NCBI RefSeq assembly: GCF_023276405.1 | Contig: NZ_JALRMO010000001.1 | Location: forward strand, 2,294,001 to 2,358,000 | Direction: 5' to 3' | DNA: 64,000 nt | Source: Paenibacillus hamazuiensis | GTDB taxonomy: Bacteria > Bacillota > Bacilli > Paenibacillales > NBRC-103111 | In this document: piece after piece, positions 17,723 through 26,382 of the stretch | How the letters are laid out: every line of letters starts with the position of its first letter | Position numbering within the stretch: position 1 is the first letter of the stretch | Made by a program: the position numbers and the translations under genes | The notes under the pieces: model-generated | The model's database searches: none | What the model was told of the DNA's origin: nothing | The model's input: the letters and a program-made list of their open reading frames with translations, nothing else

Positions 17723-18763
17723 ATGAATCAATCCCAATCGATTCAAAGCCTGTTTAAACCATTCGCATTCGGCGATAAGACGCTGACAAGTCGAATCGTG
17801 ATGGCACCGATGACGAGACAATTTTCTCCGGACGGAGTTCCGGGTGCGGATGTGGCCGCCTATTACCGCCGCAGGGCTGAAAACGGCGTCGGTCTTATCG
17901 TAACGGAAGGTACGGTGATCCGCCATCCGGATGCTTCCAACCAAACGAACGTACCGCACATCTACGGCGAGGCTGCATTAAACGGTTGGGCAAACGTCGT
18001 GGCCGCGGTACACGAGGCAGGCGGACGGATCATACCGCAGATTTGGCATATGGGAGCGCGAGGCCATGTTGGAGATTATTCGGAAGCGGATATCGCCGCA
18101 ATTGTCCAAGCTTTCGCGCAGGCGGCATCCGAGGCCAAGCGTCTTGGGTTTGACGGAATCGAACTTCACGGGGCGCATGGATATTTGATCGACCAATTTT
18201 TTTGGGAAAAAACGAACCCTCGTACGGACAGCTATGGCGGGGACATGATTGCCCGCACCCGCTTCGCGGCAGAGGTCATTGAAGCATGCCGCCGGGCCGT
18301 CGGACCGGAGTTCCCTATCGTGCTGCGGTTCTCGCAATGGAAGGCGACGGATTACACGGCGAAATTGGCTGCAACGCCGGCGCTGTTGGAACAATTCCTG
18401 GCACCATTGGTCGATGCAGGCGTCGATATATTCCACTGCTCGACCCGCCGCTTCTGGGAGCCTGAGTTCGAAGGCTCCGATCTGAATCTTGCCGGATGGA
18501 CCAAAAAGCTGACGGGGAAACCGACGATTACAGTTGGTTCGGTCGGCCTGGATAACGATTTTATGAGTCTTTTTACGGAAGGAAAGAGCGCTGAAAATAC
18601 CAAAATCGACGGGTTAATCGAAAGGCTGGAGCGTGAGGAATTCGATCTCGTAGCCGTAGGCCGGGCATTATTGGTTGATCCTGCTTGGGCAAACAAAATT
18701 CGTGAAAGCCGAACAGCCGACTTGATCCCTTTTACGCCCGAGGCAGTGAAAACACTGTATTAA
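17723..18763 (+). CDS. Old Yellow Enzyme-family NADH:flavin oxidoreductase
   Basis: 346-residue FMN-binding TIM barrel. FKPFAFGDKTLTSRIVMAPM is the family N-terminus, VTEGTVI and QIWHMGAR line the flavin site, FDGIELHGAHGYLIDQFFW carries the substrate histidine pair, and NPRTDSYGGD and VAVGRALLVDPAWA complete the FMN pocket. It reduces activated C=C bonds of electrophiles. Between HMGAR and YSEADI it is about 20-25 residues shorter than typical members, so the capping loop near the active site is reduced. GGAGG precedes the ATG. Likely induced through the TetR regulator. Confidence 0.9.
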   Translation: MNQSQSIQSLFKPFAFGDKTLTSRIVMAPMTRQFSPDGVPGADVAAYYRRRAENGVGLIVTEGTVIRHPDASNQTNVPHIYGEAALNGWANVVAAVHEAGGRIIPQIWHMGARGHVGDYSEADIAAIVQAFAQAASEAKRLGFDGIELHGAHGYLIDQFFWEKTNPRTDSYGGDMIARTRFAAEVIEACRRAVGPEFPIVLRFSQWKATDYTAKLAATPALLEQFLAPLVDAGVDIFHCSTRRFWEPEFEGSDLNLAGWTKKLTGKPTITVGSVGLDNDFMSLFTEGKSAENTKIDGLIERLEREEFDLVAVGRALLVDPAWANKIRESRTADLIPFTPEAVKTLY

Positions 18764-18779
18764 GTTTTTTGACAGAATT

Positions 18780-18827
18780 AAAAAGACCGGGATTCCTTGC
18801 TGGCGAAGGGGTTCCGGTCTTTTTGCT
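18780..18827. terminator. Bidirectional terminator between OYE and M20 genes
   Basis: AAAAGACCGG...CCGGTCTTTTT forms a stem with A and T tracts on both sides, suiting the convergent genes. Confidence 0.75.
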
Positions 18828-18839
18828 TAATATTATCGC

Positions 18840-20018
18840 TCAGGCGCGTGAACGTTTTACGGCAGCCTCAAATTCTTGGCGGACCGAGCGCAGCGCATCC
18901 GGATTCACGATGACGTCGTAGGCGGTAGCGGCCAGCGCCTTGGCACCCAGCAGCATGCCGTCCATCGCACGATCGGTCATCGCCAGGTCGCGGAACTCGG
19001 CCGTGTGCAGCAAATGTTTTTCGTCGATCACCTGGATGTATGGGTGTATCGCCGGGCATCGCCTCGACACATTGCCGAGGTCGAGGGAGCCGTGATCTTT
19101 GCCGTATTCGACGGCGTTTTCGTCGATGCCGAGCAGCCCCAAATTACGGGTGAACAAAGAGGAAAGCGTTTCGTTTGTGATCAGCTCGTCATAAGAAAAT
19201 TCGTAGTTGGACCATTTGAACGCGCATCCGGTTTGCAGTGCCGCACCTTCCGCACAGCGGATCACTTTCTGCACGACCTCATCCGTATAAGGGCGGTTTG
19301 CCGAACGGATATAAAACTGGGCGACCGTATAGTCCGGAATAATATTCGGAGCCTTGCCGCCTTCGGCGATGATGCCGTGGATGCGCACATGGCTTTGCAG
19401 CTGCTGGCGCAGGACACTGATCGAGTTAAACAGCATCAGTACCGCATCGAGTGCGTTGACGCCTTCGTGGGGACTGGCGGCGGCATGCGCCGCTTTGCCA
19501 AAAAACTCGAACTGAAGCGCGTCCATGGCAAGCGTTTGGCCGGATCTTTCAAAGGTGTGGTAAGGGTGGGCCATCAAAGCCACATCGACATCGTCGAAAA
19601 GTCCGGCTTCGGCCATCGTCACCTTGGCGCCTTTCGTCTCCTCGGCCGGCGTTCCGTACACGCGGATCGTACCCCCGATTTCATCGATAACCGACTTTAG
19701 AGCGATCGCCGCAGCGACGCTCATCGTGCCGATGATATGATGGCCGCAGGCGTGGCCAAGCTCCGGCAAAGCGTCGTATTCGCACAGGAAAGCGACGGTC
19801 GGGCCGGGCTTCTGAGCCCGGTACGTGCCGAGAAAGGCGGTGGCAAGCCCAAGCACCGGCTTTTCCACCTGAAAACCGTGGAAGCTGAGTTCGGCTGCCA
19901 GTTTTTCGGAGGCGAGAAATTCTTCATGGCCGAGCTCGGGATTTTTCCAGATAAACTGAGAGATCTCTTTAAAACGGCCGGCAAACCGCTGCACCGTATC
20001 GTAAATGCGCTGTTTCAT
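18840..20018 (-). CDS. M20-family amidohydrolase/peptidase
   Basis: 392 residues. The M20 motifs are clear: IWKNPELGHEEF at the N-terminus, EYDALPELGHACGHH with the metal ligands, TPAEETKGAK with the catalytic glutamate, MAHPYHT and a dimerisation domain around AHAAASPHEGVNALDAVL. It resembles the AbgB / p-aminobenzoyl-glutamate hydrolase-like subfamily that cleaves acyl-amino bonds; the actual substrate is unknown. It has no signal peptide, so it is cytoplasmic. AAAGGAG precedes the ATG. It appears to be a single-gene unit. Confidence 0.87.
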   Translation of the reverse strand: MKQRIYDTVQRFAGRFKEISQFIWKNPELGHEEFLASEKLAAELSFHGFQVEKPVLGLATAFLGTYRAQKPGPTVAFLCEYDALPELGHACGHHIIGTMSVAAAIALKSVIDEIGGTIRVYGTPAEETKGAKVTMAEAGLFDDVDVALMAHPYHTFERSGQTLAMDALQFEFFGKAAHAAASPHEGVNALDAVLMLFNSISVLRQQLQSHVRIHGIIAEGGKAPNIIPDYTVAQFYIRSANRPYTDEVVQKVIRCAEGAALQTGCAFKWSNYEFSYDELITNETLSSLFTRNLGLLGIDENAVEYGKDHGSLDLGNVSRRCPAIHPYIQVIDEKHLLHTAEFRDLAMTDRAMDGMLLGAKALAATAYDVIVNPDALRSVRQEFEAAVKRSRA

Positions 20019-20076
20019 GTACCGCTCCTTTGAATATTAGTTGGTTAGATTGATTTTAACATGAACCTTAACGAAT

Positions 20077-20118
20077 TTAAAAAAAGACCTCTTCGGCGTA
20101 TGCGGCCGAGAGAGGTCC
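20077..20118 (-). terminator. Terminator of the 61-residue small protein gene
   Basis: Read on the minus strand, GGACCTCTCTCGGC and GCCGAAGAGGTC form a stem followed by TTTTTTT. Confidence 0.75.
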
Positions 20119-20138
20119 GGATTGCGGAAACGTTTGCA

Positions 20139-20324
20139 TTACTGGTAGTTGGCTCGTTCGGGAAGAATCTTATGCTCCAGGGTGCGCTTGATTTTTTGGA
20201 GCGCATCGACTTCCAATCGATGATTTTCGTGGAAACGGACTCCCATTAACGCAAGCGCTTCATTCACGGTGAGTTCAACGGAAATCGTTTCTTTACCGAT
20301 GTGGCTCATCTGTTCCGAGTTCAT
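20139..20324 (-). CDS. Small hypothetical protein, 61 residues
   Basis: Not recognised. The chosen ATG at 20324 gives MNSEQMSHIGKETISV..., with AAAGGAG nine bases upstream; another ATG at 20330 is only a few bases from the ribosome site. The segment VELTVNEALALMGVRF followed by a basic helix (LQKIKRTLEHKIL) suggests a small alpha/beta or helical cytoplasmic protein. It has its own terminator and an AT-rich upstream region, so it is probably a real single gene. The longer frame to 20444 adds an unlikely hydrophobic stretch. Confidence 0.6.
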   Translation of the reverse strand: MNSEQMSHIGKETISVELTVNEALALMGVRFHENHRLEVDALQKIKRTLEHKILPERANYQ

Positions 20325-20499
20325 GCTCATCGCTCCTTTAGAGATAGATAAAAGTAGGCAAGGCGAACCGTAGATTAGCAGAAAAAGAAGGGTGTCGATT
20401 GGAAAAAAGCCTTGATTTTCCTTGGTTTTAATATAACATATCATGTAATGTTTTTCAAGGGGATGATGGAAAAATGCATGCCTGTTTTTTTGTCGAAGC

Positions 20500-20528
20500 G
20501 CAAAATAAAAGCCGCCATACGGCGGCTC
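20500..20528 (-). terminator. Terminator of the Spo0E-like gene
   Basis: On the minus strand AGCCGCC-GTAT-GGCGGCT is followed by TTTATTTT. Confidence 0.8.
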
Positions 20529-20539
20529 ATATCGTATTG

Positions 20540-20698
20540 TTACTGTCTTCGCAAACGTTGAATTTCTATAATGAGCCGGTCGATGATCTGGCTCAGTTCC
20601 ACAACTTCGGGTGCGACAAAGCTGCCTGTACGCTCGACGAGACTGTACAGCTTGTTTTTTAACAGCTCGATTTGTATCGTTAGCTCATCTTCTTCCAT
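20540..20698 (-). CDS. Spo0E-like aspartyl-phosphate phosphatase
   Basis: A 52-residue protein, MEEDELTIQIELLKNKLYSL to the C-terminal IIEIQRLRRQ. It contains the family signature S-Q-x-[LI]-D-x-L-I as LSQIIDRLI (residues 35-43) between two predicted helices. Spo0E-type proteins dephosphorylate Spo0A~P and delay sporulation. AGGAG lies seven bases upstream of the ATG at 20698 (an in-frame ATG at 20704 is too close to it). A terminator follows. The length, two-helix layout and motif fit the family well; the specific target is inferred. Confidence 0.8.
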   Translation of the reverse strand: MEEDELTIQIELLKNKLYSLVERTGSFVAPEVVELSQIIDRLIIEIQRLRRQ

Positions 20699-20815
20699 GG
20701 ACATACTCCTATCAGCAGCATCTATCAGCAGTCACCGAAACATTATATTATATGTCTTGGGAAAATAGTGTAAATCCATGTCGAACCGGTTTGGCAAATT
20801 TTTCGACAAAAATCA

Positions 20816-22420
20816 TCATTTTTTTCGAAAATCCCAAGGTACGGAAACTTGCGCCAGCGGCTGCATTTTGCCGTTATACGCGGTGAAGACGACAGGGTGG
20901 GAAGGATCGAGCGTTCGGATGTCGATGTCGAATTGCCACGGTATTTCATAGCTGAAGGCAATATTTGCGCCGTTTTGGCTTACGGCGACGACGACGGGCT
21001 GACGGCCTTCCGGCAGTTTGATATATGGGAGCAGCTTCAATCGTCCGCCGGCCTCGAAAGGAATGGCGCTTATCCGCGAAAACGCCGATTCCGGCGCCGG
21101 AGAAACGGATCCGATGTCGCTTAAAAAGTCCGCCTGCCGGATGAGCCGCTGATACAAATTGTCCATGAGCGGGTTTTCGCCGAGATCGTAAACATGCTCC
21201 ATCCCGGTTTGTACGGCCCGCGATTTGCTGTAATTGAAATACGTGATCGCTTTCAGCTGCGGAAACAGCTTGGGCAGGTAGCCGTACATGTAGCCGAGCT
21301 GACCCTCGCCCCATTTGGCGAAGTCGGTGCCCGATTTCAGATGGTAGTGCGATACGGCACCTTCTGAAATCATGATCGGCTTGTGCGAATATTTTTCGTA
21401 AAGCGGGCGGAAATAATCGATCTGGTTGGTCGACAAATCGAGCTTCTCCAACGCATATGGAGTAGCGTACAGCGAAAAACCGATCCAGTCGACGTAGCCG
21501 TCTCCCGGATAATAAGCGTCAATATTGTCCGCCGGCAAAAAGTTGGGAGACCAAACCATCGCCACGTTAGGCGCTTCTTCTTTCATAATATCGTGAATGA
21601 GCCGGAACTTTTCGATATATGTTTGCGGATCGTCGTGCCACGGCACCCAGGCTCCGTTCATCTCCGAAGCGTACCGCAAGAAGACAGGGATGCCGGACGA
21701 TTTGGCTTCGCGGGCGAATCTGCGCACATATTCGTCGTCCTTTACATCGTCGAGGCCGTATCTCGGCTCCCAGCCGATCTGCAGCGCGCCCCCGGCTTTC
21801 TTGGCCATGCCCGCCTGCCTGAACGGAAAGTACGAGTCGGTATCCGCCTGATATTTGCGCCATCCGACGTAGGACAAAAACATCGCATGCTTGCGGCCGT
21901 ATACGGACTCGATTTTGGAAAAATCGAAGCCGACTCTGCGGTCCGCACCCAGCATGCCGAGATAAACTCCGCGGCCCGGCTCGAATTTGGCCGGCGGTCT
22001 CGCGTCTGCTGCTGCGGGCGCTTCCATATAAATTTCGAAAACGGATTCGCCCTGTACGGCGGACGACTCGCCGCCGGGCGGCGCTCCGGCTGCGCCGCTT
22101 TGCTTCCACAGCTCCGAGCTTCGTTCATACAATGCGGCCGCTTCAGCTTCTTGCCCGACGCTTTTGGCATAGGCCGCCCTGCGGTACGTGTAGTCCGCCG
22201 CCACATCAAGACGGTTCGTCTGCTTTGCTTTTTCTATCATTTCATCCCACCAGACGACGGTGGAAGGAAGACTTTTAGGCTCGGGCGCGGCGGGTCCGGC
22301 AGGTTCGTCCGGCTTTACAGCGGCGTAAGCGGCCAGGATGAAAACAGCCGCCGCGACGGCTGCCGGAACGAGCATCATTTTCGATCGGAACAAACCAGGT
22401 TTGGACGGAATCGCAAACAC
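20816..22420 (-). CDS. Membrane-anchored GH26-like glycosidase
   Basis: 534 residues. One N-terminal membrane helix (about 17-35, MLVPAAVAAAVFILAAYAAV) anchors it outside the cell. An Ala-rich helical linker precedes a GH26-like barrel beginning near residue 150. The acid/base candidate is Glu253 in LRYASEMNGAW and the nucleophile candidate is Glu353 in IMISEGAVSH; DWIGFSLYA lies between. GH26 enzymes cut beta-mannan or related beta-glucans. The last 90 residues are a beta-rich domain. The start is a GTG at 22420 with only a weak ribosome site, so the exact start is uncertain. Confidence 0.75.
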   Translation of the reverse strand: MFAIPSKPGLFRSKMMLVPAAVAAAVFILAAYAAVKPDEPAGPAAPEPKSLPSTVVWWDEMIEKAKQTNRLDVAADYTYRRAAYAKSVGQEAEAAALYERSSELWKQSGAAGAPPGGESSAVQGESVFEIYMEAPAAADARPPAKFEPGRGVYLGMLGADRRVGFDFSKIESVYGRKHAMFLSYVGWRKYQADTDSYFPFRQAGMAKKAGGALQIGWEPRYGLDDVKDDEYVRRFAREAKSSGIPVFLRYASEMNGAWVPWHDDPQTYIEKFRLIHDIMKEEAPNVAMVWSPNFLPADNIDAYYPGDGYVDWIGFSLYATPYALEKLDLSTNQIDYFRPLYEKYSHKPIMISEGAVSHYHLKSGTDFAKWGEGQLGYMYGYLPKLFPQLKAITYFNYSKSRAVQTGMEHVYDLGENPLMDNLYQRLIRQADFLSDIGSVSPAPESAFSRISAIPFEAGGRLKLLPYIKLPEGRQPVVVAVSQNGANIAFSYEIPWQFDIDIRTLDPSHPVVFTAYNGKMQPLAQVSVPWDFRKK

Positions 22421-22590
22421 CCCATCTGCAAAGTGCTAAATGATTTATATTTACTATACATGAGAAGGGTTCTGAAAAAAACAATCCGATGAAGCCCGCT
22501 GACAAGCGGGCGGAGGAATATTTTGCAGCCGGAGGAAGCAATCTAACGTTAAACCCGTATTTACTGGCGAAAGGCAGGGGGATAGCGCCT

Positions 22591-22752
22591 ATGAGCGATT
22601 TGTTCAACGAAACATCCAATACGGCTGCCGGCATCAATACACCGGAGGATCAGCAGGATTGCACGGCTACCGATTTGCTGAGCGACGCAGTCGAGGAAAT
22701 GATCGATAACATCGAAGAAGAGTTTACGGGCAAACGGACCAAGCCGGAATAA
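22591..22752 (+). CDS. Small acidic hypothetical protein, 53 residues
   Basis: Not recognised. The sequence MSDLFNETSNTAAGINTPED... with DLLSDAVEEMIDNIEEEF is strongly acidic and soluble. AGGGGG about 10 bases upstream of the ATG at 22591 supports this start; the in-frame ATG at 22489 has no ribosome site. No membrane or export signal is visible. Confidence 0.5.
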   Translation: MSDLFNETSNTAAGINTPEDQQDCTATDLLSDAVEEMIDNIEEEFTGKRTKPE

Positions 22753-22779
22753 AAAAGCTTCTTCGCCAAAATACTAATG

Positions 22780-22817
22780 GAGTATGTTCAAAAAGCGCCC
22801 TTTTTTGAACACACTCT
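22780..22817. repeat. Dispersed repeat-like hairpin (second copy)
   Basis: GAGTATGTTCAAAAAG pairs with CTTTTTTGAACACACTC around a short loop. The right arm matches the segment at about 61-76 in the first 100 bases of the window. It sits between two small genes and could act as a terminator, although T-run polarity is weak. Confidence 0.5.
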
Positions 22818-22839
22818 AAGAGCCGTCGGAGGTGATACG

Positions 22840-22986
22840 ATGGATAGCGGAAAAGCGAATACGCCCAACAATCCGAATTTTAAGGAGCAGAAGTTTACGG
22901 AGGACGAGGCGATCATGCATGCGGATAAAGCAGCCGACCGTCCCCCTAGCCTGAACGAAATTCCGAAGCAGACGAATCCGCAGTAA
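22840..22986 (+). CDS. Small hydrophilic hypothetical protein, 48 residues
   Basis: Not recognised. MDSGKANTPNNPNFKEQKFT... is rich in Asn, Lys, Pro and Asp, with the segment EDEAIMHADKAADRPPSLNE; it resembles small hydrophilic or disordered proteins of spore formers in composition only. GGAGG lies eight bases upstream of the ATG, a good ribosome site. Confidence 0.5.
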   Translation: MDSGKANTPNNPNFKEQKFTEDEAIMHADKAADRPPSLNEIPKQTNPQ

Positions 22987-23346
22987 GATTTCATGAAAGA
23001 TTTGCGGAATCATAAGCGAAAGTCCCGCGCATGGACCATACAATGATTTCGACCGCGAAAGCGAAAATTCCTTTAGGAAAGCAAAGGAGTTTTCGCTTTT
23101 TTGCGAGGCAGATATTTCATGCGAATCGCGAAACGAATGGCGGCCAAACCCGTATATTACTTTGGTCGGCCAAAACCGGTCGCCCCGGACGAACCACGGG
23201 TCCGTCGATTCGACTTTTTGCCGAAATATGGCGAAATCGGTTCAACCGCAGGGTGGCTTATGCTATCATAGGGTTTAGTCGGCTCGCCGAAATCGCTAGA
23301 TTCATAGAGTGAGCCATCCAATACATATAACGGGGAGACAAAGTAT
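22987..23346. other. Intergenic region without a gene
   Basis: It holds an intrinsic terminator (23058-23103) and a possible promoter for glycerate kinase: TTCAAC at 23241-23246, 17 bases, TATCAT at 23264-23269. The stretch 23104-23240 shows nothing I can identify. Confidence 0.5.
23058..23103 (+). terminator. Intrinsic terminator
   Basis: AAAGCGAAAA-TTCCTTT pairs with AAAGGA-GTTTTCGCTTTT, followed by further T residues. It ends the transcript of the two small genes. Confidence 0.8.
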
Positions 23347-24477
23347 ATGAAAATCGTTCTGGCTCCGGATTCTTACAAAGGCAGCTTGACGGCCAAAGAG
23401 GCATGCGACGCGATGGAGGAAGGCATCCGCAAGGTTGTGCCGGACGCCGAGGTCGTCAAGGTGCCGATGGCTGACGGCGGCGAAGGCACGGTGCAGAGCC
23501 TCGTCGACGCGACGGGCGGCCGCCTGCTGAAGGCGGCGGTCAGCGGGCCGCTCGGCGGCCGGGTGGAGGCCGCCTACGGCATTCTCGGGGACGGCGAAAC
23601 GGCCGTCATCGAGATGGCGGAAGCGTCGGGATTATATTTAATCCCGACGGAGGCGCGCAACCCCCTCGCCACGACAACGTACGGGACGGGGGAGCTCATT
23701 CGCGCGGCGCTGGATCAAGGCTGCCGCCGCTTCATCATCGGGCTCGGCGGCAGCGCTACCAACGACGGCGGCGCCGGCATGGCACAGGCGCTCGGCGTGC
23801 GCCTGCTGGATGAAGACGGCCGCGAGCTGCCGCCGGGAGGCGGAGCGCTGAGCCGCCTCACCCGCATCGACGCGAGCGGAATTGACCCGCGCGTGCGCGA
23901 GAGCGCGTTTACCGTCGCGTGCGACGTGGACAACCCGCTGCTCGGCTCTGCCGGCGCGAGCGCCGTCTTCGGCCCGCAGAAGGGGGCCACGCCCGCGATG
24001 GTTGCGGAGCTCGACGCGGCGCTCGGCCGCTACGCCGAGGCGCTGAAGCGCGATCTCGGCGCGGACGTGGCCGGGATTCCCGGCGCGGGAGCGGCCGGCG
24101 GTCTCGGCGCAGGCGTCGTCGCGTTTCTCGGCGCCGAGCTGAAGCGCGGCGTCGACATCGTGATCGCCGCATCCGGACTCGAGCGGCAGCTGGCCGGCGC
24201 CGACCTCGTCTTTTCCGGCGAAGGGCAATGCGACTTCCAGACGGAGCGCGGCAAGACGCCGTACGGCGTATCGACGACGGCGCAAAAGCAGGGGGTGCCT
24301 TGCATTCTCATTGCCGGGTCGGTCGGTACGGGTATCGAGGTGCTGTACAAAAGCGGCGTAGCGAGCGTTTTTTCGATGGTCGACAAGCCGATGAAGCTGG
24401 AGGAGGCTATGGCGTCGGCGCGCGCGCTGCTGGCGAATGCGGCGGAAAGAGTCATGCGCGTCTATACGATCCGCTAG
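23347..24477 (+). CDS. glxK: Glycerate kinase
   Basis: 376 residues, the normal length of the GlxK/GarK family (glycerate 2-kinase). Family landmarks are APDSYKGSLTAKEACDAM at the N-terminus, PMADGGEGTVQSLV, GLGGSATNDGGAGMAQALG and ACDVDNPLLG in the middle, and FSGEGQCDFQTERGKTPYGV near the C-terminus. It phosphorylates D-glycerate in the cytoplasm. GGGGAG precedes the ATG. The 23.8-24.2 kb part is conspicuously G+C-rich compared with its flanks. No glyoxylate or tartronate genes are adjacent. Confidence 0.93.
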   Translation: MKIVLAPDSYKGSLTAKEACDAMEEGIRKVVPDAEVVKVPMADGGEGTVQSLVDATGGRLLKAAVSGPLGGRVEAAYGILGDGETAVIEMAEASGLYLIPTEARNPLATTTYGTGELIRAALDQGCRRFIIGLGGSATNDGGAGMAQALGVRLLDEDGRELPPGGGALSRLTRIDASGIDPRVRESAFTVACDVDNPLLGSAGASAVFGPQKGATPAMVAELDAALGRYAEALKRDLGADVAGIPGAGAAGGLGAGVVAFLGAELKRGVDIVIAASGLERQLAGADLVFSGEGQCDFQTERGKTPYGVSTTAQKQGVPCILIAGSVGTGIEVLYKSGVASVFSMVDKPMKLEEAMASARALLANAAERVMRVYTIR

Positions 24478-24516
24478 CCGGGCATCAGGCGATTATAAAC
24501 GAAGGAGCTTTTATGC

Positions 24517-26304
24517 ATGAACACAAGCGGTAAATGGGCGCTCGCACTGCTCATGGCTTCGGGACTGGCAGTGCTGCCCGCAAGGCAGGCGGAAGCCGTT
24601 TCGACGACAACGACGTATATCCAACTGTTTTCCGGTCAGCCTGAGGCGTTCGTAAACGGGGAGAAGATGCGTTTGGACATACCGGTCCAATCCGTGGAGG
24701 AAGCGGTATATGTCCCGCTCAAGTGGATGGGGGAACGCCTCGATTTTAACGTTGATTGGAACGGGGAAACCGGCAAGGTGCAGGTACAAGCGCCGAAAGC
24801 GTTTATCGAATTCGATTTGGCGGAAAATCAGGTGGCGGTCAACGGAAAAAGCTCCCCCATGAGCGGTGTGGCGAAGATTGAGGAGGACCGGCTGCTCGTC
24901 AAATTGTCTTGGATTGCCGACTATATCGGCATGCAGACGAAATATTACGCAGGGCAGCGGCGGACCGACATCATCTACATTCAAAATCCGACGACCCGGT
25001 ATAAGGAATCCGCGCTGCCCGGGGACGAGCTGCCGAATTCCCGTCCGGTAGCCAAATTTATGTTCGGCAAGGACTCGTACCGGATCGGCGAGCCGGTCGA
25101 TTACATCGATCTAAGCTACGATCCGGATGCGGAAGGGCTGCCGGGGGTGGAATGGAAAGGCCGTCAGGACGCTTTTTTCAAACCGGGCGATTATACGGTA
25201 AGTCTCAAAGTGACCGATCCGAAGGGCAACGTCAGCGACGAGTTTTCGCGCACGCTGCATATTGAGGACAAAGTTTATCTCGACCCGTTCCAGTACTCGC
25301 TGCACTATGTTCCGCCCGGCTCGATTCTAAAGGCGGACAAAGAAGCAGCGATCATCGATTCATCCAAGCTGGCGGCGGTGAGCAAGCAAGTTCACCAATA
25401 TGAAGAACGTCCGCTCGTCTCCGTCGTCACTAACGAGGCGGCTTCGGGCCCGGCGGAAAAAGGATTTTATTACCAGGAGAAAATCAAAGGCAAAGCGCGG
25501 CTGTATATCAATCACTTCAATCGCGGTACCGGTAAGGAGCAGCTTGGCATCGTTATCCGCAACGCAAGCGGCTCGAAACCTGTTACCGTCAAAACGACCC
25601 GGCACGGAGAATCGGCGCCGTCGCTGTTTTACCGGCAGCTCAGCCCTCAAGCGGTAGCGGACTTTTTGCTCAGCCATGCCGAGGATAGCGAACTTACGGT
25701 AAAACCGCTCGATGCGGCATTTTACAAGCAATTCGAACCGCTTTCTCCGGGACAAGGCCTCGAAGCGCTGTACGATATTGAAACGGACGGAGAAGCGATC
25801 GTCTCGATCGTCACTACGTCGCCCGGGGAAACGATTTACGATCTGGGGCAGTATCGGATGCTTGAAGGCAAAACGAAGCTGCGCGGCACGTTTCCGGCGG
25901 CCGATATTTTATGGAACGCGGACGTTTCCCGGGTCAACGTTCCATCGCGGCTTACGATCGGGGGCGACGATACGGACAAGCTGCTGAAAGGGCGGGACGC
26001 CCTTACCGGCAAAGAAACGGGCAGCGCCAGCGGGTCGGGCGTGACCTACACGGTGCGCCTGGAGCGTCCGGGCAAAGCGGCGCTGGTGCTTGTGCCGCGG
26101 GGCGGATACTTCCAGGGCCCGGTCAAAGTGGGCGGCAAAATCGTCGCCATGCCGCAAAACAGCGTGCTGACGCCGCTGGACGGCGGCTTGCTGCTTCATA
26201 GAACGACCGGTGCGGAGCCGGCCGTTGAGGTGGAATGGACATCGACCTCCGGCTCATTGCTGCCGGTCGATTTGCTTGTATATCCGTTGGAGGACGGGGA
26301 ATAG
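24517..26304 (+). CDS. Secreted CuAO-N/stalk-domain protein with PKD-like domain (paralogue 1)
   Basis: 595 residues. A signal peptide (1-26, cut after AEA) is followed by a copper-amine-oxidase-N/stalk-type domain (about 35-160; VYVPLKWMGERLDF, KAFIEFDLAENQVAVNG), a PKD-like beta domain (about 175-255; RPVAKFMFGKDSYRIGEPV, GDYTVSLKVTDPKGNVSDEF) and a long beta-rich C-terminal part ending in LPVDLLVYPLEDGE. Despite the domain name no catalytic amine oxidase is present; such domains are common in Paenibacillus envelope proteins. It is paralogous over its whole length to the gene at 28435. GAAGGAG precedes the ATG. Likely a cell-surface binding or structural protein; function unknown. Confidence 0.8.
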   Translation: MNTSGKWALALLMASGLAVLPARQAEAVSTTTTYIQLFSGQPEAFVNGEKMRLDIPVQSVEEAVYVPLKWMGERLDFNVDWNGETGKVQVQAPKAFIEFDLAENQVAVNGKSSPMSGVAKIEEDRLLVKLSWIADYIGMQTKYYAGQRRTDIIYIQNPTTRYKESALPGDELPNSRPVAKFMFGKDSYRIGEPVDYIDLSYDPDAEGLPGVEWKGRQDAFFKPGDYTVSLKVTDPKGNVSDEFSRTLHIEDKVYLDPFQYSLHYVPPGSILKADKEAAIIDSSKLAAVSKQVHQYEERPLVSVVTNEAASGPAEKGFYYQEKIKGKARLYINHFNRGTGKEQLGIVIRNASGSKPVTVKTTRHGESAPSLFYRQLSPQAVADFLLSHAEDSELTVKPLDAAFYKQFEPLSPGQGLEALYDIETDGEAIVSIVTTSPGETIYDLGQYRMLEGKTKLRGTFPAADILWNADVSRVNVPSRLTIGGDDTDKLLKGRDALTGKETGSASGSGVTYTVRLERPGKAALVLVPRGGYFQGPVKVGGKIVAMPQNSVLTPLDGGLLLHRTTGAEPAVEVEWTSTSGSLLPVDLLVYPLEDGE

Positions 26305-26324
26305 CCCGGTATCGATAAAGACAT

Positions 26325-26382
26325 ACTGAAATCAGCCGGAACGCTTTACATTTTTTGACGAAAAAAAGGGGCTGATTTCAGT
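26325..26382 (+). promoter_or_regulatory. Inverted repeat that could mask the start codon of the next gene
   Basis: ACTGAAATCAGCC (26325-26337) is perfectly complementary to GGCTGATTTCAGT (26370-26382). The right arm covers the space after AAAGGGG and the first two bases of the GTG start at 26381. The 32-base loop contains an A-rich tract. Folding would hide the initiation region, so this is a candidate translational control hairpin. Confidence 0.6.
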
